64,000 nucleotides of DNA from an uncultured Anaerolineae bacterium (lineage in GTDB: Bacteria; Chloroflexota; Anaerolineae; Promineifilales; Promineifilaceae). The translations under genes were made by a program, and so were the position numbers. The DNA is taken from contig CAJQMR010000005.1 in the NCBI GenBank assembly GCA_905479495.1, forward strand, positions 1-64,000, read 5' to 3'. Shown here one piece after another: positions 42,725 through 52,767 of the stretch. The notes beneath the pieces were generated by a model. The model was not told where the DNA came from. It saw only the letters and a program-made list of their open reading frames with translations, and made no database searches. Numbering within the stretch: the stretch's first letter is position 1; each line of letters begins with the position of its first letter.

Positions 42725-44995
42725 GTGGCAGGAAATCGTGCCCGATTCGAAGAAGCATTAAATCGCGGTCATTCGTATAGCTGGGACCAAAAATGGCAGG
42801 AAGCGATCCAGGAGTTTCGGGACGCCATCACTGAAATTTCCAATGAGCCCGCTCCCTATGCCGGTTTAGGCATGGCCTATTTGGAACTCAACCAGCTTAA
42901 AGAAGCCCTCGAAAATTACAAGCTGGCGGCGCGCTTTTCACGCGGCGACGTCATTTACCTGCGCCAGGTCGCCGATGTGCAAGAGCGGTTGAATATGTAC
43001 GGGGAAGCAGGAAAAACGTACATGGCCATCGGCGAAATCGAGCTAAACCGGCGACGTCTTACTGAAGCTATGGATAACTGGAATAGGGCCGTGCGCCTGG
43101 AGCCAGATTTGCTGCGCGCTCACCAACGGCTGGCCTCTATTTATCAACGGCAAGGCTCGGTACACAATGCGATTCGAGAATATTTGGCCATGGCCCGCAT
43201 TCTCAATTCGCAAGGCGTGGCGGATAAAGCGTTGCAGGCCTGTCAGTTAGCGCTAAAGCTGGACCCACGCAATGCCGAGGTATTGACCGCCATTGAGCAG
43301 CTGCGCAGCGGCGAAAAATTGGCGGGCGAATCGGATTCACCTACTTATCAATCTTCGGACAGCATTAGCGAAGTGGCGCAGCATATGGCGGCGGCTTTGC
43401 AAGAAAAATCGGGCAACGGCGCAGCCAAAGCCGCTGATACCGCCAGCCCAGTGCAAGATGCCCGTCGGCTGGCATCTGAAAAACTGGCCGAAGATCTTTT
43501 TGATGATGAAAACGTTGAACTGAATGCCCAAACGCTACAACTGAGCACTCTTATCAGCAAAGCGCTGGACTTTCAGACACGCAACATGACCAACGAAGCC
43601 ATCAGCGCGTATGAAGAAGCGATGGGGATGGGTCTAGACAATACGGCCGCACACTTCAACCTCGGTCTGCTCTATCAGGATAAGCTCCGTTTTGAGGATG
43701 CCATTCGTGAATTCGAGCTGTCGGTGAAAGACCATGACTTCCGGCTGGCCAGCTATTTTTCTCTAGGTGAATGTCATCGGGCACGGGGACGTATTGAAAA
43801 AGCATTGGAGCACTTCATTAACGTGCTCAAAATTGTCGATCTGGCCACCGTGCAGCACAGTCAGGCGGACCGACTGATTGAGCTATATGAAAACCTAGCT
43901 GACAGCCTCATGGCCCAGGGTGAACGAGACCAGGCATCGGCGTTTGCCAATGCCCTGGTGGAATTCCTGAGCCACAAGGGCTGGGAAGACAAGGCCAAAG
44001 AAGCTCGTGGCCGCCTGGATGCCATCTCCGACTCTGGCATGATGATTTTGGGGGATATGTTAACGGCTGGGTCAGAGCAAGTGTTAGAATCGCTTTATTT
44101 GAGCCAGGAATATGCCAGACGCGGCATGTATGATACGGCCGTTGAAGAAACCTACCGCGCCATTCAGCTATCCAATGATTATTTGCCGGCCCACATGCAG
44201 TTAGGGGAACTGCTGGGAAAACAAGGCCGTCGCGAAACGGCCGCGCAAAAGTTCATGACGATCGCCGACACCTACCGTAACCGGGGAGATGTGAATGGCT
44301 CCATTGTGTCTTATGAAAAAGCGGTGGAAATGACCCCGCTGGACCTGTCGTCACGCGGTCGGTTGATTGATATGCTGAAGCAGCATGGACAAATCGACCG
44401 GGCTTTGGACCATTATTTGGCTGTGGGCGATGCCTACTACCAGCTGGCTCAGGTTGACAAAGCGCGCGACACTTACCAGGAAGCCTTAAAGTTAGCCCCG
44501 CGTGGCTCGGCTGAACACAATTGGAAATCGCGTTTTTTGCGGCTGGCTGCGGAGATTGATATTCAGCGGTTTGATTGGCGACGAGCCCTCACCGCTTACA
44601 AAGAGCTGCGTCAACTGGATCCAAATGATGAGCGAACGGCCATCACGCTGGTTGATTTATATTACAAAGTTGGACAGCCAGTTAACGCTGTGGGTGAACT
44701 GGACAATTATCTAAAGCAGTTGGTGCGCGGCGGACGCGGGGCCAAGGTTGTGGGCATCTTAGAAGATATGGTGCGACAACGGCCGTCTGACAAAAATTTA
44801 GTTGATCGCTTATCACGCCTGTACCTGCAGCAAAAACGCCAAGCCAATGCCATTGAAATCCTGGATAAGTTGGGCGAAGCGCAACTTGAAGCGAATGAAA
44901 CACAAGCCGCCTATGCAACAATTGAAAAAATTCTGGCGTTGAATCCTCCCAACGCAGCCAGCTACCGGCAATTGTTAGCCCAATTACGGCCTTAA
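42725..44995 (+). CDS. Large TPR-repeat protein
   Basis: 756 residues, essentially made of tetratricopeptide repeats (for example EAIQEFRDAITEISNEPAPYAGLGMAYLEL, ALENYKLAARFS) in several blocks with a linker at about 190-245. GTG start at 42725 after TTTGGAGGC. No signal peptide or membrane helix is seen, so it is a cytoplasmic scaffold. It is followed by cdaA after 15 bases, and may be co-transcribed with argF and cdaA, but a functional link to cyclic di-AMP is only suggested by position. Confidence 0.88.
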   Translation: MAGNRARFEEALNRGHSYSWDQKWQEAIQEFRDAITEISNEPAPYAGLGMAYLELNQLKEALENYKLAARFSRGDVIYLRQVADVQERLNMYGEAGKTYMAIGEIELNRRRLTEAMDNWNRAVRLEPDLLRAHQRLASIYQRQGSVHNAIREYLAMARILNSQGVADKALQACQLALKLDPRNAEVLTAIEQLRSGEKLAGESDSPTYQSSDSISEVAQHMAAALQEKSGNGAAKAADTASPVQDARRLASEKLAEDLFDDENVELNAQTLQLSTLISKALDFQTRNMTNEAISAYEEAMGMGLDNTAAHFNLGLLYQDKLRFEDAIREFELSVKDHDFRLASYFSLGECHRARGRIEKALEHFINVLKIVDLATVQHSQADRLIELYENLADSLMAQGERDQASAFANALVEFLSHKGWEDKAKEARGRLDAISDSGMMILGDMLTAGSEQVLESLYLSQEYARRGMYDTAVEETYRAIQLSNDYLPAHMQLGELLGKQGRRETAAQKFMTIADTYRNRGDVNGSIVSYEKAVEMTPLDLSSRGRLIDMLKQHGQIDRALDHYLAVGDAYYQLAQVDKARDTYQEALKLAPRGSAEHNWKSRFLRLAAEIDIQRFDWRRALTAYKELRQLDPNDERTAITLVDLYYKVGQPVNAVGELDNYLKQLVRGGRGAKVVGILEDMVRQRPSDKNLVDRLSRLYLQQKRQANAIEILDKLGEAQLEANETQAAYATIEKILALNPPNAASYRQLLAQLRP

Positions 44996-45010
44996 CTGTA
45001 ACACCAATCT

Positions 45011-45829
45011 ATGAACGTTTTTTCCTGGGAAAGTTTTGCAAATGCACTGACCCGCTCTACAAATCTGTGGCTCAGTGCAATTGATATTTTGTTGGTAACG
45101 GCCGTTATCTTCAGCACGTTTTTGCTGATTCGCGGCACGCGTGCCGTACAGGTGTTACGGGGTTTTGTAGGACTGGCCCTCATTGTTTTGCTGCTCTCTT
45201 CTATTCCCGGCCTGACCGCTTTTCGCCAACTGGTGAGCTGGATTTTACCCACGCTTTTGCTTTCCATCCCCATTATTTTTCAGCCAGAATTACGACGCGC
45301 GTTGGAGCAGCTGGGGCGAACCGGCAGCTACTTTCGGTTTTTTCGCAAAAACGAGATTAGTCCGGTGGTCATTGCTGTAAAAGATGCCAGCATTCGCCTG
45401 TCGCAGCGGCGACACGGGGCACTCATTGTGTTTGAACGTGACACTGGCTTACAGGAATATATCGACACCGGCATTTTGCTCAACTCCGAAGTATCACCTG
45501 ATTTGCTGCTAACCATCTTCAACAAAAACACAGAGCTGCATGACGGTGCCGTGATTATGCGAAACGACAGATTGGCTGCCGCCGCCTGTGTCATGCCCCT
45601 TTCCACCAGCAGTCTGACGGATCGGCAAATGGGCCTGCGCCATCGTGCCGCCCTGGGCATTAGCGAGGTCAGTGATGCCGTGGCTGTGGTTGTCTCGGAA
45701 GAAACAGGCCAGGTATCCATTGCCCATAACGGCCGTGTGATTCGCCGCCAGGATCCTTCCCGACTGGACGATATTTTGCACGCCTTTTTGTACAACCGGC
45801 AAAATAACAAGAGGTCAGAAGAAACATGA
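45011..45829 (+). CDS. cdaA: Diadenylate cyclase CdaA
   Basis: It makes the second messenger cyclic di-AMP from ATP. 272 residues. Three N-terminal membrane helices (about 20-90), then the DisA_N cyclase domain with NKNTELHDGAVIMRNDRLAAAACVMPLS (DGA motif) and MGLRHRAALGISEVSDAVAVVVSEE (RHR motif). Both catalytic motifs are intact. It overlaps the next gene by four bases (ATGA), the classic cdaA-cdaR pairing. Confidence 0.94.
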   Translation: MNVFSWESFANALTRSTNLWLSAIDILLVTAVIFSTFLLIRGTRAVQVLRGFVGLALIVLLLSSIPGLTAFRQLVSWILPTLLLSIPIIFQPELRRALEQLGRTGSYFRFFRKNEISPVVIAVKDASIRLSQRRHGALIVFERDTGLQEYIDTGILLNSEVSPDLLLTIFNKNTELHDGAVIMRNDRLAAAACVMPLSTSSLTDRQMGLRHRAALGISEVSDAVAVVVSEETGQVSIAHNGRVIRRQDPSRLDDILHAFLYNRQNNKRSEET

Positions 45830-47208
45830 TGCGCCTGACCCGTTCCCTCATCGCTAATTTGGCCACACTGCTGCTCTCTCTTCTGCTGGCTGTCGTCATC
45901 TGGGTTCAGGCCATGCAGGTTGAGGACCCCACTATCAAGCGAGCCTTGCAAATACCAGCTACTTTTATAGGCTTGCCAGAAGATGTGACCCGCGTCAGTC
46001 CCGCGAGCAACAATCCGCCCGTGCTCATTTCTTACGAGGGACCAACCTCCATTGTCACGGAATTAACCCTGGAAGATTTCACAGCCATCATTGATCTGAG
46101 CGATGTGCCCTTGGGTAGTGACGTCAGCGTTCCTGTGGCAATTCAGGCAGAAAACACCCAGATTACCTTGGAAGACCCCGTCCCTGGAACCATTGTTGTC
46201 CACTTAGAAAAATTGGTTACGCGAGACATTGATGTTGAACTTGAAATTCGGGGCGATGTCGCCCGTGGTCATACAATGGACACGGCCCTGATTGATCCAC
46301 CCGTGATCACGGTGACAGGTACAGAAAGCGAAGTAGAACGTCTTGATTTTGCCCAGGTTACGGTTTTCTTGAATGATGACACGCAAACTCGCATCGAAAC
46401 ACCACAACCACTCTTTTATGATCGACAAGGTCGGGTGGCCAGCGTAAGTGGGCTCCAGCTAAGTGCAGACCAGGTAGAAGTGACAATCCCCATTAACGAA
46501 TCAGCTGATTTTGCCAATAAGGTCATTACGGCCGATGTGATTGGGCAAGTTGCGCCAGGTTATCGTGTGTTGGGCGTCACCGTAGAACCTTCCAGCGTGC
46601 TGGTAACCGGACGGCCTACCCAACTGGCCTTGCCATTCCGGGTACAAACCGAGCCAATTGACATAACGGGTCTGACGGGAACGTTTCAAGATCAGGTTTC
46701 ATTGGTTCTACCAGAGGGCATTTCTCTGGACAGCGTGACGGAAATCACGGTTACCGTGCAAATTGAACCATTTTCGAGTACAAAGATATATAATTTGCCG
46801 ATTGAGCTTTTAGGCATTAGTGAAGAGCTGGACGCGACCATCGAACCTGATACACTGCGGGTTGTGCTTTTTGGTCCATCTCCCGTGTTAGACACATTAA
46901 CAGAGCAGGAAGTACGGGTTTCTCTGGATCTATTTGGATTGGAGCCGGGTGAATACACGCTTGAACCAGATGTTAATGTCCCAGATCGTGGTCTGGAACT
47001 ACGGTCAATTCAGCCCTCAGTTATTGAAGTCATCATTTCTGAACCACTTACGACCACCAAGGAACTAACGGATACGGAAGCAACGCAACCGGGCACATTT
47101 TACGTACCGGTTATAGAGGATGGCACGGAAACGGCCGTTCCCCCTCAAACAAACCACGCCCAGCTAAACTTACACTTTGCCTGGCAGCCTAATCAGAAAC
47201 CAATCTAA
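45826..47208 (+). CDS. cdaR: YbbR-domain regulator CdaR
   Basis: 460 residues with one N-terminal membrane helix (NLATLLLSLLLAVVIWVQAM) and four or five YbbR-like beta repeats (for example LPEDVTRVSPASNNPPVLISYEGP; VLVTGRPTQLALP) outside the membrane. In Firmicutes CdaR binds and modulates CdaA. It is translationally coupled to cdaA. A Pro/Thr-rich C-terminus may reach into the wall. der follows after 16 bases. Confidence 0.9.
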   Translation: MMRLTRSLIANLATLLLSLLLAVVIWVQAMQVEDPTIKRALQIPATFIGLPEDVTRVSPASNNPPVLISYEGPTSIVTELTLEDFTAIIDLSDVPLGSDVSVPVAIQAENTQITLEDPVPGTIVVHLEKLVTRDIDVELEIRGDVARGHTMDTALIDPPVITVTGTESEVERLDFAQVTVFLNDDTQTRIETPQPLFYDRQGRVASVSGLQLSADQVEVTIPINESADFANKVITADVIGQVAPGYRVLGVTVEPSSVLVTGRPTQLALPFRVQTEPIDITGLTGTFQDQVSLVLPEGISLDSVTEITVTVQIEPFSSTKIYNLPIELLGISEELDATIEPDTLRVVLFGPSPVLDTLTEQEVRVSLDLFGLEPGEYTLEPDVNVPDRGLELRSIQPSVIEVIISEPLTTTKELTDTEATQPGTFYVPVIEDGTETAVPPQTNHAQLNLHFAWQPNQKPI

Positions 47209-47224
47209 AAGTGCATAAAATCTT

Positions 47225-48592
47225 ATGGCAGCAAAACCTATAGTCGCGTTGGTCGGCAGACCAAACGTGGGCAAATCAACTTTATTTAATCGCATCGTCG
47301 GTCGCCGGATGGCGGTCGTTTCAGAAACGGCAGGCACCACGCGTGACCGACTTTACGCCGACAGCGAGTGGAGCGGCGTCGCCTTTTCGCTGGTAGATAC
47401 CGGCGGCATCGAAGTCACCGCTGGGTGGCGCACGGAGCCACTTTCCGAGGATTCAGAACAATTCTTGCCTTACATTCGCCAGCAAGCCGCCGTAGCCATT
47501 CGGGATGCCGAAGTAGTGGTGCTGGTGGTGGATGGTCAGGTGGGCATCACGGCCGCCGACCGGGAAGTAGCGGACATCTTGCGCCAGTCCAACAAGCCAG
47601 TGCTGGTGGCGGCCAACAAGCTGGAATCCACCAAGCTGACGGACAATGTGTATGAGTTTTACGAGCTGGCGCTGGGGGAAGTGTTCCCAATTTCAGCACT
47701 GCATGGGTACGGTACGGGCGATCTGTTGGATGCAATTGTTACGGCCGTTCCCCCCTCACCCCCTGACGATGACACAGAAGACAATTCTATCAAAATAGCC
47801 ATGCTGGGCCGCCCCAACGTGGGGAAATCCACCCTGGTCAACAAGCTCATTGGCGAAGAGCGGGTCATTGTCAGCCCCATTGCAGGCACCACCCGCGACG
47901 CCATCGACACCCAAATTAAGTGGCACGGCCAAGATTTCACCCTGATTGATACCGCAGGCATCCGGCGGCGAGGCAAGATTGACCCCGGTATTGAAAAATA
48001 CAGCGTCCTGCGCGCCATGAAGGCACTCAAGCGGGCCGACGTGGTGCTGGTACTGCTCGACGCCGAAACGGGCATCACTGCCCAGGATGCCCATGTAGCG
48101 GGCATGATCACTGACGAGACGGCCGGAGCCATCGTGCTGGTGAACAAGTGGGATGCTATCGAGAAAGACAGCTACACCATGAAGGAATACGAGGACAAAG
48201 TACGGCAGGACCTCAACTTTTTGCCTTACGTGCCGGTACTGTTTATCTCCGCCATGACGGGGCAGCGCGTCAGCCGTATTTTGCCTCATGTGGTAGATGT
48301 GAACGAAGCGCGCTACCAGCGCATCCCCACCAGCGCCCTGAACAAATTCATGCGGGACGCCATTACCCTGCATCCGCCACCGGGCAAGGGCGGTAAGCGG
48401 GCCAAGTTTTTCTACGTGACCCAGGCTACCGTGGCTCCCCCCACCTTTGTCTTTTTTGTAAACAATCCTGACTGGCTCAATTTTGGCTACAAGCGCTTTT
48501 TGGAAAATCGACTGCGGGAGCAGTGGCCGTTTACCGGCGTCCCCATTCGGCTCTTTTTCCGCGCTCGCAGCGAGGATCGCTTTGGAAAGTAA
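47225..48592 (+). CDS. der: Ribosome-assembly GTPase Der (EngA)
   Basis: 455 residues, two GTPase domains in tandem plus a KH-like C-terminal domain. GD1 has GRPNVGKSTLFN, DTGGIE and ANKLE (the usual NKxD has a Leu-Glu ending, which deviates). GD2 has GRPNVGKSTLVN, DTAGIRRRG and NKWD. It ends RAR-type basic (FFRARSEDRFGK). It acts on the 50S ribosomal subunit. The NKLE in GD1 could weaken guanine specificity. Confidence 0.95.
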   Translation: MAAKPIVALVGRPNVGKSTLFNRIVGRRMAVVSETAGTTRDRLYADSEWSGVAFSLVDTGGIEVTAGWRTEPLSEDSEQFLPYIRQQAAVAIRDAEVVVLVVDGQVGITAADREVADILRQSNKPVLVAANKLESTKLTDNVYEFYELALGEVFPISALHGYGTGDLLDAIVTAVPPSPPDDDTEDNSIKIAMLGRPNVGKSTLVNKLIGEERVIVSPIAGTTRDAIDTQIKWHGQDFTLIDTAGIRRRGKIDPGIEKYSVLRAMKALKRADVVLVLLDAETGITAQDAHVAGMITDETAGAIVLVNKWDAIEKDSYTMKEYEDKVRQDLNFLPYVPVLFISAMTGQRVSRILPHVVDVNEARYQRIPTSALNKFMRDAITLHPPPGKGGKRAKFFYVTQATVAPPTFVFFVNNPDWLNFGYKRFLENRLREQWPFTGVPIRLFFRARSEDRFGK

Positions 48593-48602
48593 GCTAACAA
48601 AA

Positions 48603-48661
48603 GATTGGACCATTTTGCTCCTGAAAAACAGTGCGTCCAGCAGAAAAAATGGTCCAATCTA
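48603..48661. repeat. Palindromic repeat family B, copy 2 (AGATTGGACCATTTT)
   Basis: Arms AGATTGGACCATTTT (48603-48617) and AAAATGGTCCAATCT (48647-48661) around 29 bases. It lies between convergent der and a lipoprotein gene, the same kind of position as copy 1 at 34528-34561. Confidence 0.8.
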
Positions 48662-48672
48662 ACGTAGGCTTT

Positions 48673-50256
48673 TTAGCGCAGAAGCTCCAAATTTGGCTCA
48701 CCCTCCCAGCTAACATCCAGCAACAACTTATCGCGATAGACTCTTTCAGGGCGTTCGCTGCCATCTACCGGCACCAAACGCACGTCAAAGTCACCAATAC
48801 GATCATCGATAATTGTGTAGTAAAGGGAACGGCCGTCTTCCGTAAAAAACACACTTCGGTACCCAAATCCAGCATCATCGTCTAATTCAACTTCAGAAGA
48901 ATCTTCTGCCCAGGGAATACTGTACAGGGCAACATCGTCCCCGTCATCCTCACGTCCCCAAAAAACAAACTGTTCCTCAGAAGCATTCAGAATGGTCAAA
49001 GACGACCAATCCTCCACCAAAAAATAACCGTTGGCCTCTGATAAACTGGTGACGTACACCGTATCGTTGCTTTCATCACCCCTCAACTGCACCAACAGCT
49101 GTTCGGCAGCACGGTTCATGTAGGAAAACAAAATGTCGTAATCATCCGTAGCCAACAGCTCAATCACTTCACTGCCATCGTTGCTCACGCTATAAAGCAC
49201 ATTTTCATCCTCATTTTCCGCCTTCAACAGAAAATAATCTTCTGTGGGAAATCCTTGCAGCGTGACAACTTCATCTTCCAAGAGTTCCGTCATGGACCCA
49301 TCCGCCACGCTGTACACATAGGCCGCCATCTCACCGCCAGACTCAGTCAGGAAAATGGCATAATCACCATCTTCTGATTGGCCTGTCAATCTAATGTCAT
49401 CGGCTTCAAGAAGCGCCTCGCCACTGGCGTTGATAAACAGACCCAATTCGTCATCATCTTCGTCCAGCTTACCTATCACATAAAGGGTCTCCCCATCACC
49501 AAAAAAACCAAACAGATCGATAACGGCAAATTCATCACCAAAGGATTCACCCTCTTCTGCGCCTGGTTCAATCAGAAAAATTTGCGCCTCATTATTATCT
49601 GCCTCTAGATAAGCAAACTGGGTAAGCTCCTGGTTGTAGCGTATCCGACTGCCAACATCTTCTACTTCGTCTAAAACGACAGTCTCATCTTCGCCATCCA
49701 GTGAAATGACGGTAACAGTGGTGCCATCATCTGGGTCAAGGTCTAGCTGCACCACGCCGTTTTCGTTCACAAAACATAAGCTACCACGAGCCAAACGTGA
49801 CGCCTTTGCCCCATCCTGAGAAACGTAACAGCGATAATTATCAAAGGATTGAAATTCAGTGAGATAAACGGCGAACGGATCTGCTTCAAATCTCCCAAAC
49901 AGTCGGGCATCGGCATCTACTTCTAGCAGTTCAGCAGGCCCTTCATCCCCAATTTCCATTTGTTCAATCCGGATGTCGTTGCCGTCCACATACCAGAGCA
50001 AAATTCGGTTTGTGTCCGGCACAAAAACCGCCATGTCACCCTCAAAAATAAAGGTGCTTTCCACATCTTCTGCCAACGACAGCCATTCTGTTTCTTCTGC
50101 GCCAACGTCTACCAAAAAGATTTCAGCCTCGCCATCCCTGTTGTACTCAGCCAACAACATCTGATCCCCGCCAGAGCAGGCGGCCAACAAGGCAATGGTC
50201 GCCAACAAAAGCAGCAAAATCAGCCAGGTTCTCGTGTTCAGTTTCTTAAGCATCAT
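48673..50256 (-). CDS. Lipoprotein with TolB-like beta-propeller character
   Basis: 527 residues. Signal peptide MMLKKLNTRTWLILLLLLATIALLAACSGG with lipobox. The rest is acidic, rich in short blades such as DGEAEIFLVDVGAEETEWLS, DGTTVTVISLDGEDETVVL and DGSMTELLEDEVVTL, consistent with a WD40/PD40-like propeller. Function unknown. Many Glu and Asp residues and very few ACGGCCGT copies (one). Convergent with der; divergent from the methyltransferase. Confidence 0.8.
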   Translation of the reverse strand: MMLKKLNTRTWLILLLLLATIALLAACSGGDQMLLAEYNRDGEAEIFLVDVGAEETEWLSLAEDVESTFIFEGDMAVFVPDTNRILLWYVDGNDIRIEQMEIGDEGPAELLEVDADARLFGRFEADPFAVYLTEFQSFDNYRCYVSQDGAKASRLARGSLCFVNENGVVQLDLDPDDGTTVTVISLDGEDETVVLDEVEDVGSRIRYNQELTQFAYLEADNNEAQIFLIEPGAEEGESFGDEFAVIDLFGFFGDGETLYVIGKLDEDDDELGLFINASGEALLEADDIRLTGQSEDGDYAIFLTESGGEMAAYVYSVADGSMTELLEDEVVTLQGFPTEDYFLLKAENEDENVLYSVSNDGSEVIELLATDDYDILFSYMNRAAEQLLVQLRGDESNDTVYVTSLSEANGYFLVEDWSSLTILNASEEQFVFWGREDDGDDVALYSIPWAEDSSEVELDDDAGFGYRSVFFTEDGRSLYYTIIDDRIGDFDVRLVPVDGSERPERVYRDKLLLDVSWEGEPNLELLR

Positions 50257-50435
50257 GCATTTTACTCCTTGTGGATCATCTTTTATGGAAACAATTTTGT
50301 AATGGGCGTTTTGGGAAGCGGAAACAAGTTACAGTGTAATTATTGTAAGCGCTTAATGCAACCAACCATCAGCTGAACGAAAAGAACCGATTCAGGGCAG
50401 TTATGGTATCATTTACCCTCTTTACAGAAGGATGA

Positions 50436-51530
50436 ATGATTGATATGGATGCAACAACTTACTACGTACAAACAATGCCGGGTGTGGAAGAGATTGCCTG
50501 GCTAGAGATTCGGGACAAACTGCCGGGGGCCAAGTTTGGTGAAACGGTCTTCGCCAAGGAGCAAAACGGGCTGCTTATTTTTAGTTATGCCGGCGATACG
50601 GCCGATTTGTTTCAGCTGCGCACGGTGGAAGATGTTTTTGTGTTGGCAGTTTCTATTGAAAAGGTGCCGCGTACACGGCAGGTACTGCCGCAAATTACGG
50701 AGATGGTAAGCAATACGGCCGTCTTCCAACAGGCCATCGACATCGCCATGCCACATCGCAAACAGCCAGGACGGCCGTCTTACCGCGCAATTAGTCGTCT
50801 GTATGGCAGCCACAAAATTTATCGCAAAGAGCTGGGAGAAGCGGTGGAGCGCGGCATGAAAAATCGCTACCCGCGCTGGCGACTGCTAGATGACCACGCC
50901 ATGCTAGAAATCTGGATCAATTTGCTGGGCTCCCGCCTGGTAGCTGGCATTCGTCTGACAGATCGCACCACGCGCCACCGGTTTAACAAGCCGGTAGAAC
51001 TGAAGGCCGCGTTACGGCCGTCCGTGGCCGCCGCCATGATCCACCTGTCCCAACCAGAAGACGATGACATCTTCCTGGACCCGATGTGTGGCAGCGGTAC
51101 GCTGCTGATGGAACGGCGCTATGCTGGAGCATATGACCAGATGCTGGCCGGGGATATTGTGCGCGACCGGGTTTGGGCCACGCGGCAAAATGTAGAGGCG
51201 CTGCGCAAGGAGCCGCCCAGCAACTTTGGCACCCTGCATACCAATGCCGCGCAGCTGCCCCTGGCCACCGGAAGCATCAGCAAGGTAGCGACCAACCTGC
51301 CCTTTGGCAAACAAATTGGCTCGCCCAAGGCGCTCAAGAAGCTGTATCCGGCGTTTTTTCGAGAATTGGAGCGGGTGTTGGGGACAAACGGCCGGGCTAT
51401 CGTCCTCAGCAGTGAATATGATTTGGTCAAAGACGCCGTGCGCGCCTGCCCCAGCCTGGAAATTTTAACCGGTTACTCCGTCGCCGTGCTGGGTCAGTGG
51501 GGCCGAATTTATATCATCCGCCACAATTGA
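50436..51530 (+). CDS. THUMP-domain RNA methyltransferase (TrmN/RlmL-like)
   Basis: 364 residues. The N-terminal part (1-160) fits a ferredoxin-like/THUMP RNA-binding region. SAM-binding motif I is FLDPMCGSGTLLMERR, and the catalytic motif IV is TNLPFGKQIGS (NLPFG, family NPPFG), typical of N2-guanine RNA methyltransferases acting on tRNA or 23S rRNA. A TTG start at 50436 or the ATG at 50445 could be used. The target base cannot be read from sequence. ACGGCCGT occurs three times within 300 bases. Confidence 0.85.
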   Translation: MIDMDATTYYVQTMPGVEEIAWLEIRDKLPGAKFGETVFAKEQNGLLIFSYAGDTADLFQLRTVEDVFVLAVSIEKVPRTRQVLPQITEMVSNTAVFQQAIDIAMPHRKQPGRPSYRAISRLYGSHKIYRKELGEAVERGMKNRYPRWRLLDDHAMLEIWINLLGSRLVAGIRLTDRTTRHRFNKPVELKAALRPSVAAAMIHLSQPEDDDIFLDPMCGSGTLLMERRYAGAYDQMLAGDIVRDRVWATRQNVEALRKEPPSNFGTLHTNAAQLPLATGSISKVATNLPFGKQIGSPKALKKLYPAFFRELERVLGTNGRAIVLSSEYDLVKDAVRACPSLEILTGYSVAVLGQWGRIYIIRHN

Positions 51531-51539
51531 AGAAAAACG

Positions 51540-51604
51540 TAATTGAGTAATTGAGTGATTAGGTGATTTTTCCAACTGCCCAATTACCCAATTACATAAT
51601 TACT
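51540..51604. repeat. Stuttering spacer (AATTGAGTAATT / CCAATTACCC words)
   Basis: TAATTGAGTAATTGAGTGATTAGG, then CAATTACCCAATTACATAATTAC. The two halves are approximately complementary. It forms the gap between convergent genes and includes the stop codon of the next. Same words as 18394-18466. Confidence 0.7.
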
Positions 51605-52337
51605 CGATATCTGGCGGCTGAATATCGATCAGCTCGTCGTAGTGGGAAATATCGACTTGCCAAATGCTTTCGCCTTCCTCACTGTCTGGCTCTGGCTCAC
51701 GCACCACAATGCGCACCAGTTCAAAAGTTTCTGGCCGAATCCACAGCTGAATATCCACTTGCTCTGGCCCAATAAGATAGCCACTCATTTGATAGACATT
51801 TTCGCCAGTAGCAACGGCCGTTACGCTGTAAAGCAATTCATCCGGCCCGTCACTCTCCGCTAAATTCTCCGACTCGGCCAGAGCCACCTGCGACAAATCA
51901 GCCAGCAACACCGCCTGGATGCCAATGTCGTCGTCGAACAGAACCGCCGGATTGAAGCCCCAGTTGGGCGGCAGCACTTCCCAGTCGCCCGTAACCACAT
52001 TGGTTTGCCATTGAATTTCGGCCACGCTAATCACATCCACATCGGTAATGATGCCGGGACCGATGACCCGCACCGTCGCCAGGGCGCGATCCGGGGCCAC
52101 AAATGCACCCCTCGCTCGCCGGAAAGAAAGCGTTTCGCCTGCATCCAAAAAGGCAGGCGCACCGTCTCGCTCGATGGTGAACTGAAAACCATCACTGTTT
52201 CTCATCCGTTCGGCGGCACGCTGCACCAGTTCCTCGGCGGAGATTTCGGGTAGGGCCGGTTGGCAAGCGGTTACCCACAATAACAAGCCAAAAAACAACA
52301 CCATCCAGAAAAGTTTTTTTCGATTGAACCACATCAT
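51600..52337 (-). CDS. LppX/LprAFG-like lipoprotein
   Basis: 245 residues. Signal peptide ending LWVTACQ (lipobox). AEELVQRAAERMRNSDGFQFTIERDGAPAFLDAGETLSFRRARGAFVAPDRA and the later pattern of beta-strands match the LppX_LprAFG lipid-binding fold, known in mycobacteria to carry lipids across the cell envelope. The ligand is unknown here. It is followed (on its strand) by the stuttering spacer and preceded by a DUF4259 gene 20 bases away. Confidence 0.82.
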   Translation of the reverse strand: MMWFNRKKLFWMVLFFGLLLWVTACQPALPEISAEELVQRAAERMRNSDGFQFTIERDGAPAFLDAGETLSFRRARGAFVAPDRALATVRVIGPGIITDVDVISVAEIQWQTNVVTGDWEVLPPNWGFNPAVLFDDDIGIQAVLLADLSQVALAESENLAESDGPDELLYSVTAVATGENVYQMSGYLIGPEQVDIQLWIRPETFELVRIVVREPEPDSEEGESIWQVDISHYDELIDIQPPDIE

Positions 52338-52356
52338 TTTGAAGTCCGTTTGCCTT

Positions 52357-52767
52357 TTATTGGATTTGGTTGAGGCGGGATTGGAGGTTGTGAACGGCCG
52401 TTTCCCACACTACAAATTTATCACCCGCCAACCACAACTCGCGCAGTTCCGATTTAGCCAGCACGCGGGCGACCGCTTTACGCGCCATCTCGATGTACTC
52501 TGGCTTTACCGGCATCGGGCTGTTTTCTGCCAGCCATTCAGCCAACTCCTGTGGCGGATCGTCAGGCGGGAATCCTGCGGCCGCGGCCACGCACTCTGCT
52601 GCGGCCAGCACTTCCTGCGCTTCAAACAGATCCAGCTCATCTGCCTCGATCATGGCCGCCACCCCAGCCAACGTGCGATCAATCAGGCGAAAATCATTCT
52701 CACCAAAATCGTACAGCCAATCCTGGGCAGCGTCATTTTCAAAATTACCGGGACCCCATGCGCCCAT
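52357..52767 (-). CDS. DUF4259 protein
   Basis: 136 residues, starting MGAWGPGNFENDAAQDWLYDF, the characteristic DUF4259 opening. The rest is helical and acidic. Function unknown. It lies directly upstream of the LppX-like lipoprotein gene on the same strand, with a gap of only about 20 bases. Confidence 0.85.
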   Translation of the reverse strand: MGAWGPGNFENDAAQDWLYDFGENDFRLIDRTLAGVAAMIEADELDLFEAQEVLAAAECVAAAAGFPPDDPPQELAEWLAENSPMPVKPEYIEMARKAVARVLAKSELRELWLAGDKFVVWETAVHNLQSRLNQIQ

